Shown: positions 16,212 through 24,990, counted from the stretch's first letter. The stretch is 64,000 nucleotides of DNA from Cellulophaga sp. Hel_I_12 (GCF_000799565.1 NZ_JUHB01000001.1:1302001-1366000), one strand, 5' to 3'. Notes: generated by a model not told the origin, from the letters alone. A program made the numbers and translations.

Positions 16212-17330
16212 CTAAGAAAACATATCTTTTACTTTTTCGAAGAAAGATTTGTCAGATTTCTCAGGATTAGGCAGAAAATTTTCATTGCTCTGCATTTTTT
16301 CAAAGAAATCTTTTTGTTCTTTATTTAAGGTTTTAGGCGTCCAAACATTGACGTGCACTAATAAATCGCCTGCACCATAGCCATTTAAACTTGTAATTCC
16401 TTTACCTCGTAAACGTAAAATTTTACCGGATTGAATTCCTGGTTCTAATTTTATACGCACTTTTCCTGTTACGGCATCAATTTCTTTGGAAGTTCCTAAA
16501 ACAGCTTCGGAAATACTTACATATAAATCATAATGTAAATTATCGCCTTCTCTTTTTAGGGTATCATGTTCTTTGGTTTCTATAGCTACAATTAAATCGC
16601 CAGGAACTCCGTTGCCAGGAGCATCATTACCCTTGCCGCTCACTTTCAATTGCATGCCGTCTTCTACCCCTCCTGGGATTTTTACAGCAACCGTTTCTTC
16701 CTTAACCACTAGACCTTGTGCATCAGCTTCTGCAGGCCTTTGATCGATAATTTGACCACTTCCTCCACAAGAACTGCAGGTGGCAGCAGTTTGCATCCTA
16801 CCTAAAATAGTATTTGTAATTTTAGTAACTTGACCTCTACCACCACAAGTTGCACAGGTTTTGTACGTAACTCCGTCGGCTTGAACTTTACGTTTTACTT
16901 TTATTTTCTTTTCGACACCGTTGGCAACTTCTTCTAAAGTTAAGGATACCCTTATCTTTAAACTACTTCCTTTGGCTCTTCGTTGGCCTCCGCCGCCGCC
17001 AAAGCCACTAAAGCCTCCGCCGCCAAAACCACCACCAAAAATATCTCCGAATTGGCTGAATATGTCGTCCATATTCATACCACCGCCACCACGGAAACCT
17101 CCAGCACCATCAAAAGCAGCATGCCCGTACTGGTCATAACGTGCCTTTTTGTTTTCGTCACTTAAAACTTCGTAAGCTTCAGCCGCTTTTTTAAACATTT
17201 CTTCAGCTTTAGCATCACCAGGGTTTTTATCAGGATGATATGCTACCGCTTTTTTACGATATGCCTTTTTTATCTCCGCAGCTGATGCGCCTTTAGTAAT
17301 GCCTAATAAGTCGTAATAATCTTCTTTCAT
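16212..17330 (-). CDS. dnaJ: Chaperone DnaJ (two-motif zinc finger form)
   Basis: A 372-residue Hsp40. The J domain has HPD at 32-34; a Gly/Phe-rich linker runs from about 72 to 116. The zinc region has only two CxxCxGxG motifs (Cys159/162 and Cys185/188), where the canonical protein has four. The missing pair is replaced by a short linker (QRPAEADAQG). This reduced form recurs in Flavobacteriaceae from memory. C-terminal substrate-binding domains follow. It stimulates DnaK ATPase; its partner GrpE is encoded 9 bases upstream. Confidence 0.96.
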   Translation of the reverse strand: MKEDYYDLLGITKGASAAEIKKAYRKKAVAYHPDKNPGDAKAEEMFKKAAEAYEVLSDENKKARYDQYGHAAFDGAGGFRGGGGMNMDDIFSQFGDIFGGGFGGGGFSGFGGGGGQRRAKGSSLKIRVSLTLEEVANGVEKKIKVKRKVQADGVTYKTCATCGGRGQVTKITNTILGRMQTAATCSSCGGSGQIIDQRPAEADAQGLVVKEETVAVKIPGGVEDGMQLKVSGKGNDAPGNGVPGDLIVAIETKEHDTLKREGDNLHYDLYVSISEAVLGTSKEIDAVTGKVRIKLEPGIQSGKILRLRGKGITSLNGYGAGDLLVHVNVWTPKTLNKEQKDFFEKMQSNENFLPNPEKSDKSFFEKVKDMFS

Positions 17331-17339
17331 GTTTTATTT

Positions 17340-17903
17340 TTAATTTCCAACAACCACTTTCGGATGGCGAATAACTTTATCTCCAAGCGAATATCCCTTT
17401 TCAATAACATCAATAATCTTCCCCTTCATTTTTTTATCAGGGGCAGGAATTTGAGTTATGGCTTCATGAATTTCAGCATCAAAAACATCCCCAGCTTTTA
17501 CTTCGACTTCGTCTAGACCTTTAGATTTTAAAACTTGTTTAAATTTATTCTGGATTAATTCAACACCTTTAAAAACTTCCTTATTCTCGGATTTCGATAA
17601 TTCTAGCATAGCTCTGTCAAAGTCATCAGATACTGGTAATAAGGCCGTAATTATCTCTTGACCAGCAGTTCTAAATAATTCCAAACGTTCCTTTGAAGTT
17701 CTTTTCTTATAATTTTCGAATTCTGCAAAAAGTCTTAAAAATTTATCTTTCTCTTTTGCAACTTCCTCTTTTAATTGCTCTTCAATAGAAACCTCCTGTA
17801 CATCTTCTTCTTGAGTTTCTTCTCCATGCTGCTCAATGTTATCTTGAACTTCTTCGTTCAAGTTATCATTAAGAATATCTTCTAAATCATTTTTATCGCT
17901 CAT
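17340..17903 (-). CDS. grpE: Nucleotide exchange factor GrpE
   Basis: A 187-residue GrpE. An acidic, disordered N terminus (to about residue 45) precedes the long dimerising helix (EEVAKEKDKFLRLFAEFENYKKRT) and the C-terminal beta domain, with HEAITQIPAPDKKMKGKIIDVIEKGYSLGDKVIRHPKVVV as the family signature (here spanning the last 40 residues). It releases ADP from DnaK. It forms a two-gene heat-shock unit with dnaJ. The dnaK gene is not in this window. Confidence 0.96.
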   Translation of the reverse strand: MSDKNDLEDILNDNLNEEVQDNIEQHGEETQEEDVQEVSIEEQLKEEVAKEKDKFLRLFAEFENYKKRTSKERLELFRTAGQEIITALLPVSDDFDRAMLELSKSENKEVFKGVELIQNKFKQVLKSKGLDEVEVKAGDVFDAEIHEAITQIPAPDKKMKGKIIDVIEKGYSLGDKVIRHPKVVVGN

Positions 17904-18070
17904 AATTATTTTTCTTCTTTATTCCGCACCTACTTCTTGGCAAAAGTACTGCCAATTATTAAAAAATGTCAAAATGTCATCAAACTTTAAAACAAAGCGG
18001 ACGCAAAGGGATACTATCACATAAAATGAAGGCTAAGCACTTCTAAAACTGCACACGAAATGGCAGAAAA

Positions 18071-18988
18071 CTAATCTTGTTTTCCGTATAGTGAAGTTAA
18101 GGCATTCCCCACGTTTTGGTATTCAAAAACAAAACCTTCTTCTAAAATTTTTTTGTTGCTTACTCTTTGGCTATTGAGCAATAAATTTGACATTTCACCA
18201 AGGATTAAGTTTAAAACAAAGCCTGGAATGTTAGGGATAATTATTTTTTTGGCAAGTACTTCAGCTACTTTTTTTGTCAGTTTTTCATTGGTTACGGGGT
18301 TCGAGGCTACTGCATTATAAACACCGTTTAACTCTTGAGTTACTGCAAAAATAAAGATACGGGCTAAATCATTGATATGAATCCATGACTGCCATTGTTG
18401 TCCAGAACCAAAGGGAGCTCCTGCATAAAGATTAATTGGTTTTACCATTTCGGGTAAGGCCCCACCTTTATCAGACATGACTAAACCTATTCTAATAGTA
18501 GCTACACTAAAATTAAAATTATTAAAGGTGTTTGCTTCCTGTTCCCAGGCGGCTACAACTTCTGCCAAAAAACCTTTTACTGGATAAACAACATCCTCTT
18601 CGTAAAAATTGGTAATGGAATCAGGATAGATCCCTGTTGCGGATGCAGAAACAAATGATTTTATAGACGAGGTGTCCACTTTTTTTAAACCATTATTCAG
18701 CGTTCTTAGTGAATTTACCCTACTTGAGAGTATTTTTTTTTTATAGTCAGGCGTCCATCGTTTTGAGATGGTAGCCCCCGCTAAATTTATAATAGCGGTA
18801 ACGTTTTCAAAACAATTTAAATCAATCTCATTTTGGTCTGGATTCCAGTAATACCCCTTGAAATTAGGGGTGGACTGAATTTTATTTTTACTGGTGGTCA
18901 AATAATGAACATCTATATTATTTCTATGACATTCTTTTACTATTTCCCCGCCAATTAAACCCGTTGCACCAGTTATTAAAACGCTCAT
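18071..18988 (-). CDS. TIGR01777 family NAD(P)-binding epimerase-like protein
   Basis: A 305-residue short-chain dehydrogenase relative. The nucleotide-binding motif ITGATGLIGGEIV is at residues 4-16, SASATGIYP carries the position of the catalytic region, and YNAVASNPVTNEKLTKKVAEVL is the C-terminal hallmark of the YfcH/TIGR01777 group. The substrate is unknown. The gene stands alone; 80 bases separate it from mnmD. Confidence 0.9.
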   Translation of the reverse strand: MSVLITGATGLIGGEIVKECHRNNIDVHYLTTSKNKIQSTPNFKGYYWNPDQNEIDLNCFENVTAIINLAGATISKRWTPDYKKKILSSRVNSLRTLNNGLKKVDTSSIKSFVSASATGIYPDSITNFYEEDVVYPVKGFLAEVVAAWEQEANTFNNFNFSVATIRIGLVMSDKGGALPEMVKPINLYAGAPFGSGQQWQSWIHINDLARIFIFAVTQELNGVYNAVASNPVTNEKLTKKVAEVLAKKIIIPNIPGFVLNLILGEMSNLLLNSQRVSNKKILEEGFVFEYQNVGNALTSLYGKQD

Positions 18989-19091
18989 TCTTATTTTTGT
19001 GTAAAGATATAAGATTTTAAAGCGCTACATGACACCTTTAATGTAGCTTTAACACAAGTAGTTGACCAAGGCCTAGCCCAAAAAAGGTCAA

Positions 19092-19766
19092 TTAAGGCTT
19101 AATAGGTGTTTTCCGAGCTCTCAACATTTCTCTCTTTCCAGGTGGGCCAGGTAATTTTTCAACTAAGAAACCTACACTCTGCATCGCTCTACGAACACTG
19201 CCTTTAGCTGCATAGGTTACTAACACGCCGTTGTCTTTTAAAGCCTTGTACATGATTAAAAAGATAGCTTCAGTCCAAAGTTCTGGCTGTACTCTTGCCC
19301 CAAATGCATCAAAATAAATAAGATGATAAGCATCAATGGCGTTTATATTTGTAAAATTTTTTTGTTGTTTGGTAAGTATAAAATTCTCAGAAATCTGTTG
19401 CTGTTTTTCCCATTCACAGGAATGCATTTTTGTAAATTGATCTCTGAAACTAGGCGCTTTCAGTTGTTCTATATAATTGAGCTGTGCTACTTCTTCTTGA
19501 CTTACGGGATAAGCTTCAACCCCTACATAGTTGATGTCTAGTTGGCTTTTTTCCGATTCAATTTTCGTAATAATAGCGTTCAATCCAGTACCAAATCCTA
19601 TTTCTAATAGGTCTACCCTTTGCTGGTTAAATAGTGATAAACCATGTTTAATAAAAACGTGATAAGCCTCTTGAATAGCCCCGTGAATAGAATGATATTG
19701 CTCATTCCAATCGACAAGCTGAATGGTCGTAGAACCATCCGAAGTGGTAATAATTTTTCGCTCCAA
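19092..19766 (-). CDS. mnmD: tRNA mnm5s2U34 methyltransferase MnmD
   Basis: A 224-residue methyltransferase that should complete the mnm5s2U modification at tRNA wobble position 34. The SAM motif is LLEIGFGTGLNAI (about 51-63); IYFDAFGARVQPELWTEAIF is the DUF752/MnmD signature and the C terminus LVEKLPGPPGKREMLRARK is also typical. Only the methyltransferase half of the enterobacterial MnmC is present, with no FAD oxidase domain, as is usual outside Proteobacteria. It begins one base after the DUF4920 stop. Confidence 0.93.
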   Translation of the reverse strand: MERKIITTSDGSTTIQLVDWNEQYHSIHGAIQEAYHVFIKHGLSLFNQQRVDLLEIGFGTGLNAIITKIESEKSQLDINYVGVEAYPVSQEEVAQLNYIEQLKAPSFRDQFTKMHSCEWEKQQQISENFILTKQQKNFTNINAIDAYHLIYFDAFGARVQPELWTEAIFLIMYKALKDNGVLVTYAAKGSVRRAMQSVGFLVEKLPGPPGKREMLRARKTPIKP

Positions 19767-19767
19767 A

Positions 19768-20271
19768 CTATTGCTTTATCAATACGCCATCAGCATCAAA
19801 CCTCATTGTCTTTTTTGGTTCAGTAATGGCTGCTATAGCCGCTGCAGATTCACCACCATCTTCTGCATAATGTCTTTGCTCATCCACAGACATAGCTTCA
19901 ATAAAAGCTTTTCCGTTTACAATAACTTCCTTTCCATCAATATCTTTAGGCATAAAAAAACCATAGTCCTTAAACTTTACCATCGCTTCCGTACCGTCTT
20001 CTAACTTTAATGTCATCCAACAACCTTTAGATTTGCATACTTCTACCACAGTCGCAGAAAATTTTGTAGTTAAGGTATCAGCAACTGCTAGATTTTGATA
20101 CTTTTTGGTCATTTCTGAAGTATTTAAAGCATTAATTGCATCAATTTTATCTCCAAATGACGCATAATTCACCGCAATTTCCTCTTTTTGCACCACTTCT
20201 TGTTCTTTATTCTGGCCCTTGCAGGCAACAATAAGTGTAAAAAAAACGAATAAAATGTTAATTCTTTTCAT
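19768..20271 (-). CDS. DUF4920 lipoprotein
   Basis: The chosen start (MKRINILFVFF) gives 167 residues and a lipobox, LIVAC, so the upstream extension of the frame is discarded. The body carries the DUF4920 pattern VEVCKSKGCWMTLKLEDGTEAMVKFKDYGFFMPKD, resembling an OB-like fold with a Cys pair (VCKSKGC). Function unknown; periplasmic membrane attachment is expected. It overlaps the mnmD gene region tightly and is probably co-transcribed with it. It diverges from ilvE. Confidence 0.85.
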   Translation of the reverse strand: MKRINILFVFFTLIVACKGQNKEQEVVQKEEIAVNYASFGDKIDAINALNTSEMTKKYQNLAVADTLTTKFSATVVEVCKSKGCWMTLKLEDGTEAMVKFKDYGFFMPKDIDGKEVIVNGKAFIEAMSVDEQRHYAEDGGESAAAIAAITEPKKTMRFDADGVLIKQ

Positions 20272-20378
20272 ATCTAACAGTATTTGATTGATAAGTACAA
20301 AGTTGGGTTTTTTTACACAAAAAAAGAAGTAGTAGTTCGTATATTTTACTAATTTTATTGCGAAATAAATTAAATACA

Positions 20379-21446
20379 ATGGAAACGACCGCTAAAAATC
20401 TAATTTCAATAGAAAAAAGCAAAACATCAAAAATAGAGCAAGTAGATTTTGACAATCTAGCTTTTGGTAGTGTTTTTACGGATCACATGCTAGTTTGTGA
20501 TTATAAAAATGGTGCCTGGGAAAAACCTAAAATTGTGCCTTATGGCCCTTTAATGCTAAATCCATCAGCTAAAATTTTTCATTATGGGCAGTCGATATTT
20601 GAGGGTATGAAAGCTTATAAAGATACGGCGAAAGATGTGTATTTATTTAGACCTCTTGACAATCATAAACGTTTTAATATTTCTGCAAAAAGAATGGCTA
20701 TTCCTGAAATTCCTGAGAATTATTTTATGGAAGGCTTAAAAGCATTATTGCAATTGGATGAAAAATGGATTCCGACTAAAGAAGGTAGCTCCATGTATAT
20801 ACGCCCATTTATGTTTGCTACTGGCGAAGGTTTTCATGCCTCACCCGCCAATGAATACAAATTTATGATTTGCCTTGCTCCTTCTGGCGCCTATTTTGCA
20901 GGGAAGGTTAAGGTTTTAATTGAAGAAACCTATTCGAGATCGGCAAACGGTGGGGTAGGTTTTGCGAAAGCAGGAGGTAATTATGCAGGACAATTTTATC
21001 CAACACAATTGGCTATAGAAAAAGGGTACAACCAAGTGATATGGACTGACGACAACACCCATGAACATATAGAAGAAGCGGGCGCAATGAATATTTTTGT
21101 TCGTATTAATGACACTTTAATTACAGCTCCGACAAGTGACAGAATTTTGGATGGTATCACTAGAAAAAGTATTATTGATATTGCCAAAGCTGAAAAGATA
21201 CCGGTAGAAGTTCGAAAAATTACAGTAAAAGAAGTCGTTGAAGCAGCTCAAAACGGAAGTTTAAAAGAAATGTTTGGCGCAGGTACTGCTGCTGTTATTT
21301 CTCCAATAAGTACATTTGGACATAGAGGTAGCGATTATGATTTACCTGTATTAGACGCTAGCTACGCATCGCTCCTCAAGAAAAAAATCACCGACATACA
21401 ATATAATAAGACAGAAGATACGTTTGGGTGGCGGGTTAAGATTTAA
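20379..21446 (+). CDS. ilvE: Branched-chain amino acid aminotransferase
   Basis: With METTAKN as start the protein has 355 residues, near the norm for the long (class IV, BCAT II-like) form. FHYGQSIFEGMKAYK, GEGFHASPANEYKFMI and the PLP-region segments VGFAKAGGNYAGQF, EEAGAMNIFV and LDGITRKSI are all intact. It interconverts Leu, Ile and Val with their 2-oxo acids in the cytoplasm using glutamate. The seven residues before METT are an artefact of an upstream ATG. A strong bidirectional terminator follows at 21505. Confidence 0.96.
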   Translation: METTAKNLISIEKSKTSKIEQVDFDNLAFGSVFTDHMLVCDYKNGAWEKPKIVPYGPLMLNPSAKIFHYGQSIFEGMKAYKDTAKDVYLFRPLDNHKRFNISAKRMAIPEIPENYFMEGLKALLQLDEKWIPTKEGSSMYIRPFMFATGEGFHASPANEYKFMICLAPSGAYFAGKVKVLIEETYSRSANGGVGFAKAGGNYAGQFYPTQLAIEKGYNQVIWTDDNTHEHIEEAGAMNIFVRINDTLITAPTSDRILDGITRKSIIDIAKAEKIPVEVRKITVKEVVEAAQNGSLKEMFGAGTAAVISPISTFGHRGSDYDLPVLDASYASLLKKKITDIQYNKTEDTFGWRVKI

Positions 21447-21504
21447 ATTTTATATTACACGATAATAGATTATTCATGTGCACCAGGCACTAAGCCTTTA
21501 TAAA

Positions 21505-21540
21505 AATGGTTGTCCCTATTTTGACAACCATTTTTTTTAT
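21505..21540. terminator. Bidirectional terminator between ilvE and the MazG-like gene
   Basis: Stem AATGGTTGTC with GACAACCATT, 8-nt loop, A run before and T run after, between convergent genes. Confidence 0.9.
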
Positions 21541-21923
21541 TTTTCAAGTATTTGTTTAATGTTAGGACTAAAGTAATTAGGCCCTTTTAGCACCTTACCA
21601 TCTTCACGGTAAATAGGTTTTCCATCCGCTCCCAATTTGCTCATATTACTGCGCTGAATTTCGTTAAAAACTTCTTCAATTTTATATTGCATTCCATGCT
21701 CAAGAATTGTTCCGCATAAAATATAGAGCATGTCACCTAAAGCATCAGCGACCTCAATCAAGTTATTGGCTTCAGCAGCCTCCAGATATTCCTTATTTTC
21801 TTCATCCATTAAATTAAAGCGTAACTTGTTGGTGTCGACTCCTAAGTTAGCCTTCATTGTTTTTGATACACCCATGCCAAAAGTTTCGTGAAATAGCGCT
21901 ACAGCCTCAAGTTTATTTTTCAT
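21537..21923 (-). CDS. MazG-like nucleoside triphosphate pyrophosphohydrolase
   Basis: A 128-residue all-alpha NTP pyrophosphatase relative. The metal-binding Glu/Asp sets EENKEYLEA (about 41-49) and EVADALGDMLYI (about 57-68) are clear. The segment RSNMSKLGADGKPIYREDGKVLKGPNYFSP is the closing loop seen in the phage and bacterial dUTPase-like MazG subfamily (shown here in two halves around GKPI). It would hydrolyse non-canonical nucleotides to monophosphate and pyrophosphate. Confidence 0.88.
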   Translation of the reverse strand: MKNKLEAVALFHETFGMGVSKTMKANLGVDTNKLRFNLMDEENKEYLEAAEANNLIEVADALGDMLYILCGTILEHGMQYKIEEVFNEIQRSNMSKLGADGKPIYREDGKVLKGPNYFSPNIKQILEK

Positions 21924-21965
21924 AATTTAAGTTAATTAAGTTATTTTTGCATAAAAATATAAAAT

Positions 21966-22154
21966 ATGTTCTCTACCGGTCAATTAATATTTGCCGCTCT
22001 TTTTTTTATCGCTTTTGTCATAATCATCTTCCTACAATACAAAAAGGATAAAAATTTACATTCAAAAAATTACAAAGGAGTTAAATGGATTGGCTTAGGC
22101 TTCATAATCTTTATAATAACATTGTTCGTTATTAAGATTTTATTAAAAAATTAA
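21966..22154 (+). CDS. Small two-helix membrane protein
   Basis: A 62-residue protein with two hydrophobic helices (about 7-23 and 43-60) joined by a basic loop (YKKDKNLHSKNYKGVKW), so both ends should face the periplasm. I do not recognise a named family, though such short proteins are common in flavobacteria. It starts 42 bases from the divergent MazG-like gene. The A-rich sequence before the ATG is a plausible start context. Confidence 0.65.
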   Translation: MFSTGQLIFAALFFIAFVIIIFLQYKKDKNLHSKNYKGVKWIGLGFIIFIITLFVIKILLKN

Positions 22155-22224
22155 CTCAATTATTGCCTTCACCACAAAAATTAACATTTACACAACAATA
22201 GCTTTTAATTTGTAAGAAAAGACC

Positions 22225-22232
22225 TAAATTTG
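22225..22232 (+). promoter_or_regulatory. Putative -7 box before the 22260 gene
   Basis: TAAATTTG fits TAnnTTTG, 28 bases before the ATG at 22260. The ATG is preferred over the upstream GTG-type start because the latter would begin inside this box. Confidence 0.5.
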
Positions 22233-22259
22233 CGTTGTAGTACAACAAAGAACAGTCCT

Positions 22260-22439
22260 ATGGTAACTTTTTTCAGTGTATTGGTAATTTTATTAGGTGT
22301 AAATGCTTTTTTATTATTTTTTAGCGTTAATTATAACGCTAAAAGATCTCAAAAAAATGCAGACCAACTTTCCGAAGAAACTACTACTAACATTTATCCT
22401 TTAAATAGTATGGACACAAAATTTAAAAAAGCCGTTTAG
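22260..22439 (+). CDS. Small single-helix membrane protein (59 aa)
   Basis: Starting at MVTFFSVLVI the product has 59 residues: one membrane helix followed by a polar tail. It is a paralogue of the 34-residue protein at 5967 by the shared TFFS start and V-N-x-x-L-L-x-x-S-V-N pattern, but has a longer tail (NADQLSEETTTNIYPLNS). It lies 17 bases upstream of crcB and could share its transcript. Function unknown. Confidence 0.7.
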   Translation: MVTFFSVLVILLGVNAFLLFFSVNYNAKRSQKNADQLSEETTTNIYPLNSMDTKFKKAV

Positions 22440-22456
22440 TTTTATACTTTTGGAGT

Positions 22457-22828
22457 ATGAAACAATTAGTACTGGTTTTTTTAGGCGGCGGTTTTGGCAG
22501 TGTTTTGCGATTTTTTATTGGCAAAAATTTAAACAGCTATTTCACTAATTTTTATTTAGGTACTTTTTTAGTCAACATACTTGGCTGCCTTATTATGGGA
22601 ATTATATTTGGTGTTTCCCTAAAAAATAACACACTAACAGAAAATCAAACACTATTGCTCGCCACAGGCTTTTGTGGTGGTTTTACTACTTTTTCCACAT
22701 TTGCACTTGAGAATCATACTTTTTTAAAATCTGGTGATATTTTAAACTTCTTCGTTTATACCCTACTGAGTATTATTATTGGTATTGCCTCGATTGCCTT
22801 AGGCTTATGGACCTCTAAATTTTTATAG
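22457..22828 (+). CDS. crcB: Fluoride channel CrcB (Fluc)
   Basis: A 123-residue, four-helix protein. GGGFGSVLRFFIG at the N terminus, the GTFLVNILGC helix and the GFCGGFTTFSTFALE signature (about 73-87) identify a Fluc/CrcB fluoride exporter, which works as an antiparallel dimer in the inner membrane. A single copy is visible. No fluoride riboswitch was recognised upstream; instead a small membrane protein gene lies just before it. A weak hairpin (GCACTT with AAGTGC) overlaps the stop. Confidence 0.95.
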   Translation: MKQLVLVFLGGGFGSVLRFFIGKNLNSYFTNFYLGTFLVNILGCLIMGIIFGVSLKNNTLTENQTLLLATGFCGGFTTFSTFALENHTFLKSGDILNFFVYTLLSIIIGIASIALGLWTSKFL

Positions 22829-23219
22829 CACTTTTTATAAGAAGTGCCCTTTGTCATAAAATGACTTTCAGCGACATTGTTCCTTAGAACTATTAATTTT
22901 AAAAGAGTTAAACCACTGCAACTTTTAAACATAGTGGCTCTAATTTTGACTAAAACCAACACTCCCTTCATATTATCTTTAGTTGGTTTTATGTAAGCCT
23001 TAAAACTTCTCGTGCTTTTACACTGTAAGCGTTATAAGAGACAGCCTATTTTGAAAGTGACAAAAATGGCCGAGCACTTTTATAGGATGCTAAGCACTCC
23101 TAGCACTTCTTGTTCTGCTTTATACATTATTCAAGAACAAACGAAAACTTCATTACTTTTTTTATTCAAAATAATTTTAAAGTCCTTAAATTCAAATTTA
23201 TACTAATATATTTTAGTTA
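22829..23219. other. Intergenic region with one long-loop inverted repeat
   Basis: No supported gene. A 10-bp perfect inverted repeat, TAAAACCAAC at 22951-22960 and GTTGGTTTTA at 22982-22991, could form a hairpin with a 21-nt loop. A 64-codon frame at 23012 shows no protein-like composition and is not called. Confidence 0.4.
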
Positions 23220-23291
23220 TACCCATAATTTAATAGGGTATAAATTATTATATGTATAAAAATTAGTACCTAGATCCCCATTTTAATGGGG
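23220..23291. promoter_or_regulatory. Pair of related palindromes upstream of glnK-amt
   Basis: Palindrome 1 (23220-23240) has arms TACCC and GGGTA, palindrome 2 (23276-23291) has CCCC and GGGG; both share the pattern CCCAT..TTTAAT.GGG. Their centres are about 54 bases apart and the second ends 48 bases before the P-II start codon. They look like paired operators for a nitrogen regulator, which is inference. Confidence 0.5.
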
Positions 23292-23339
23292 TGTTAATTA
23301 TTTTAACATACATTTACCGCATCAACAAACAAGTCTATT

Positions 23340-23678
23340 ATGAAAAAAATCGAAGCAATTATTCGAAAATCAAAATTTGATGAGCTAAAAAAGGCGCTGC
23401 ATCAAATTGAAGTAAACTTTTTTAGTTACTGGGATGTAACAGGAGTTGGAAACGAAAAACAAGGTCATGTGTACCGCGGAATATCGTATAGTACCAGTGA
23501 TATTCAAAGAAGGTATTTAACTATTGTCGTTTCTGACGAATTTCTAGAAAAAACAATTCATACCATTCTAGAAGTAGCCAGCACAGGAAACGTAGGGGAT
23601 GGAAAAATATTTGTCTCGGATGTTATTGAGGCCTACCGAATAAGAACAAAAGAAAGCGGTCAAGCAGGAATTAACTAA
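23340..23678 (+). CDS. glnK: P-II family nitrogen regulator
   Basis: A 112-residue trimeric signalling protein. The start MKKIEAIIRKSKFDELKKAL is typical, the T-loop has Tyr50 (GISYSTSD), equivalent to the uridylylated Tyr51 of enterobacteria, and the C-terminal GDGKIFVSDVIEAYRIRTKE is the conserved effector site region. It should block the ammonium channel when nitrogen is ample. It sits 28 bases upstream of amt, the classical glnK-amtB arrangement, hence the symbol. Confidence 0.95.
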   Translation: MKKIEAIIRKSKFDELKKALHQIEVNFFSYWDVTGVGNEKQGHVYRGISYSTSDIQRRYLTIVVSDEFLEKTIHTILEVASTGNVGDGKIFVSDVIEAYRIRTKESGQAGIN

Positions 23679-23706
23679 AACTATCAACCAAAAAAATTAA
23701 ACATTT

Positions 23707-24951
23707 ATGGAATCAGGATTATTTACAGCAAACAACGTTTGGATGATGGTGTGTACAGCACTTGTATTTTTCATGCATTTGGGCTTTTCATTTTTAGAAA
23801 TAGGCCTTACAAGACAAAAAAATACCATTAATATTTTATTTAAAAATGTTTTTATTATTTGCATAGGACTTCTATTGTATTACATCGCAGGATTTAATTT
23901 AATGTATCCAGGTGATTTTAATGGGTATTTAGGGTTCGCAGGATTTGGACTAGACCCAGGAGAGAACGGCATGACGGCAGAGTATGCCTCGGGAGGGTAT
24001 ACCTATTGGACCGACTTTTTATTCCAAGGAATGTTTGCCGCAACGGCGGCAACTATAGTTTCTGGAGCTGTTGCAGAACGCATCAAAATAGGCGGATTTA
24101 TGATTTTTACCATTATCTATGTCGGATTGGTGTATCCTATAGTAGGATCTTGGCAATGGGGCGGTGGGTTTTTAGCCACACTTGGTGGAGAAAACGGTGG
24201 ATTTCATGATTTTGCAGGATCCACATTAGTTCATTCTGTGGGTGGATGGGCGGCACTTATTGCTGTGTATTTATTGGGACCCAGAATTGGAAAATTTGAT
24301 GAAGAAGGTAAAGCCCAAGCAATTCCAGGTCATAACATCCCATTAGCCGCAGCGGGTGTATTAATCCTCTGGTTGGGATGGTTTGGTTTTAATGGTGGCT
24401 CTGTACTTTCTGCAGATCCTGCTGGCACCTCCCTTGTTTTAGTAACCACATCGTTAGCAGCAGCCTCTGGTGGCATTTCATCGGTATTTTTAACGTATAT
24501 TTTTTACAAAAACTTAGATTTAACGATGTTCCTTAATGGTATTTTAGGTGGTTTGGTGGGGATAACGGCAGGAGCTGATTTAATGTCACCTAGCGAATCT
24601 CTAATTATTGGTGCCATCGCGGGAGCAATTATCGTATTCGCTGTGGCCCTTATTGACAAACTTAAATTAGACGATCCCGTTGGAGCCATTGCCGTGCATC
24701 TGGTTTGCGGCATTTGGGGAACACTAGCCGTTGGATTTTTTGGCGCTAAGGCAGGAGCAGATCAAATTCTATATCAACTCATTGGTGTAGGCGTTATTGG
24801 TGCATTTTGCTGCGTAAGTGCCTTTATTATTTTATTCGCTATTAAAAAAGTTTCAGGCATCAGAGTTTCTAAAGAAGAAGAAGTAGAAGGTTTAGATCTG
24901 CACGAACACGGTATGGATGCCTACCCAGATTTTAGATTAAACCAACACTAA
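23707..24951 (+). CDS. amt: Ammonium transporter
   Basis: A 414-residue Amt/Mep channel with about eleven helices. The twin pore histidines are His176 (GSTLVHSVGG) and His331 (AIAVHLVCGIWGT), and the gate region is present as TDFLFQGMFAATAATIVSGAVAER (about 102-125). The C-terminal cytoplasmic tail EEEVEGLDLHEHGMDAYPDF is the P-II docking tail. It imports ammonium across the inner membrane. It is flanked by the P-II gene and a porin gene that probably serves uptake across the outer membrane. Confidence 0.96.
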   Translation: MESGLFTANNVWMMVCTALVFFMHLGFSFLEIGLTRQKNTINILFKNVFIICIGLLLYYIAGFNLMYPGDFNGYLGFAGFGLDPGENGMTAEYASGGYTYWTDFLFQGMFAATAATIVSGAVAERIKIGGFMIFTIIYVGLVYPIVGSWQWGGGFLATLGGENGGFHDFAGSTLVHSVGGWAALIAVYLLGPRIGKFDEEGKAQAIPGHNIPLAAAGVLILWLGWFGFNGGSVLSADPAGTSLVLVTTSLAAASGGISSVFLTYIFYKNLDLTMFLNGILGGLVGITAGADLMSPSESLIIGAIAGAIIVFAVALIDKLKLDDPVGAIAVHLVCGIWGTLAVGFFGAKAGADQILYQLIGVGVIGAFCCVSAFIILFAIKKVSGIRVSKEEEVEGLDLHEHGMDAYPDFRLNQH

Positions 24952-24963
24952 ATTAAAAGTAAA

Positions 24964-24990
24964 CGGAGCGTTCTGTAAAACGCTCCGCTT
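24964..24990 (+). terminator. Hairpin after amt
   Basis: A perfect 9-bp stem, CGGAGCGTT with AACGCTCCG, and 6-nt loop. The T tract is short, so it may attenuate rather than stop transcription into the porin gene. Confidence 0.7.

Noticed and set aside
16921..17139. Proline-rich frame opposite dnaJ
   Set aside because: It is the complement of the Gly/Phe-rich DnaJ linker; Pro runs come from reversed Gly codons.
23012..23206. 64-codon plus-strand frame between crcB and glnK
   Set aside because: The product (rich in Ser, Leu, Lys without pattern) has no domain, no start context and no promoter box; the region also holds hairpin-forming repeats.
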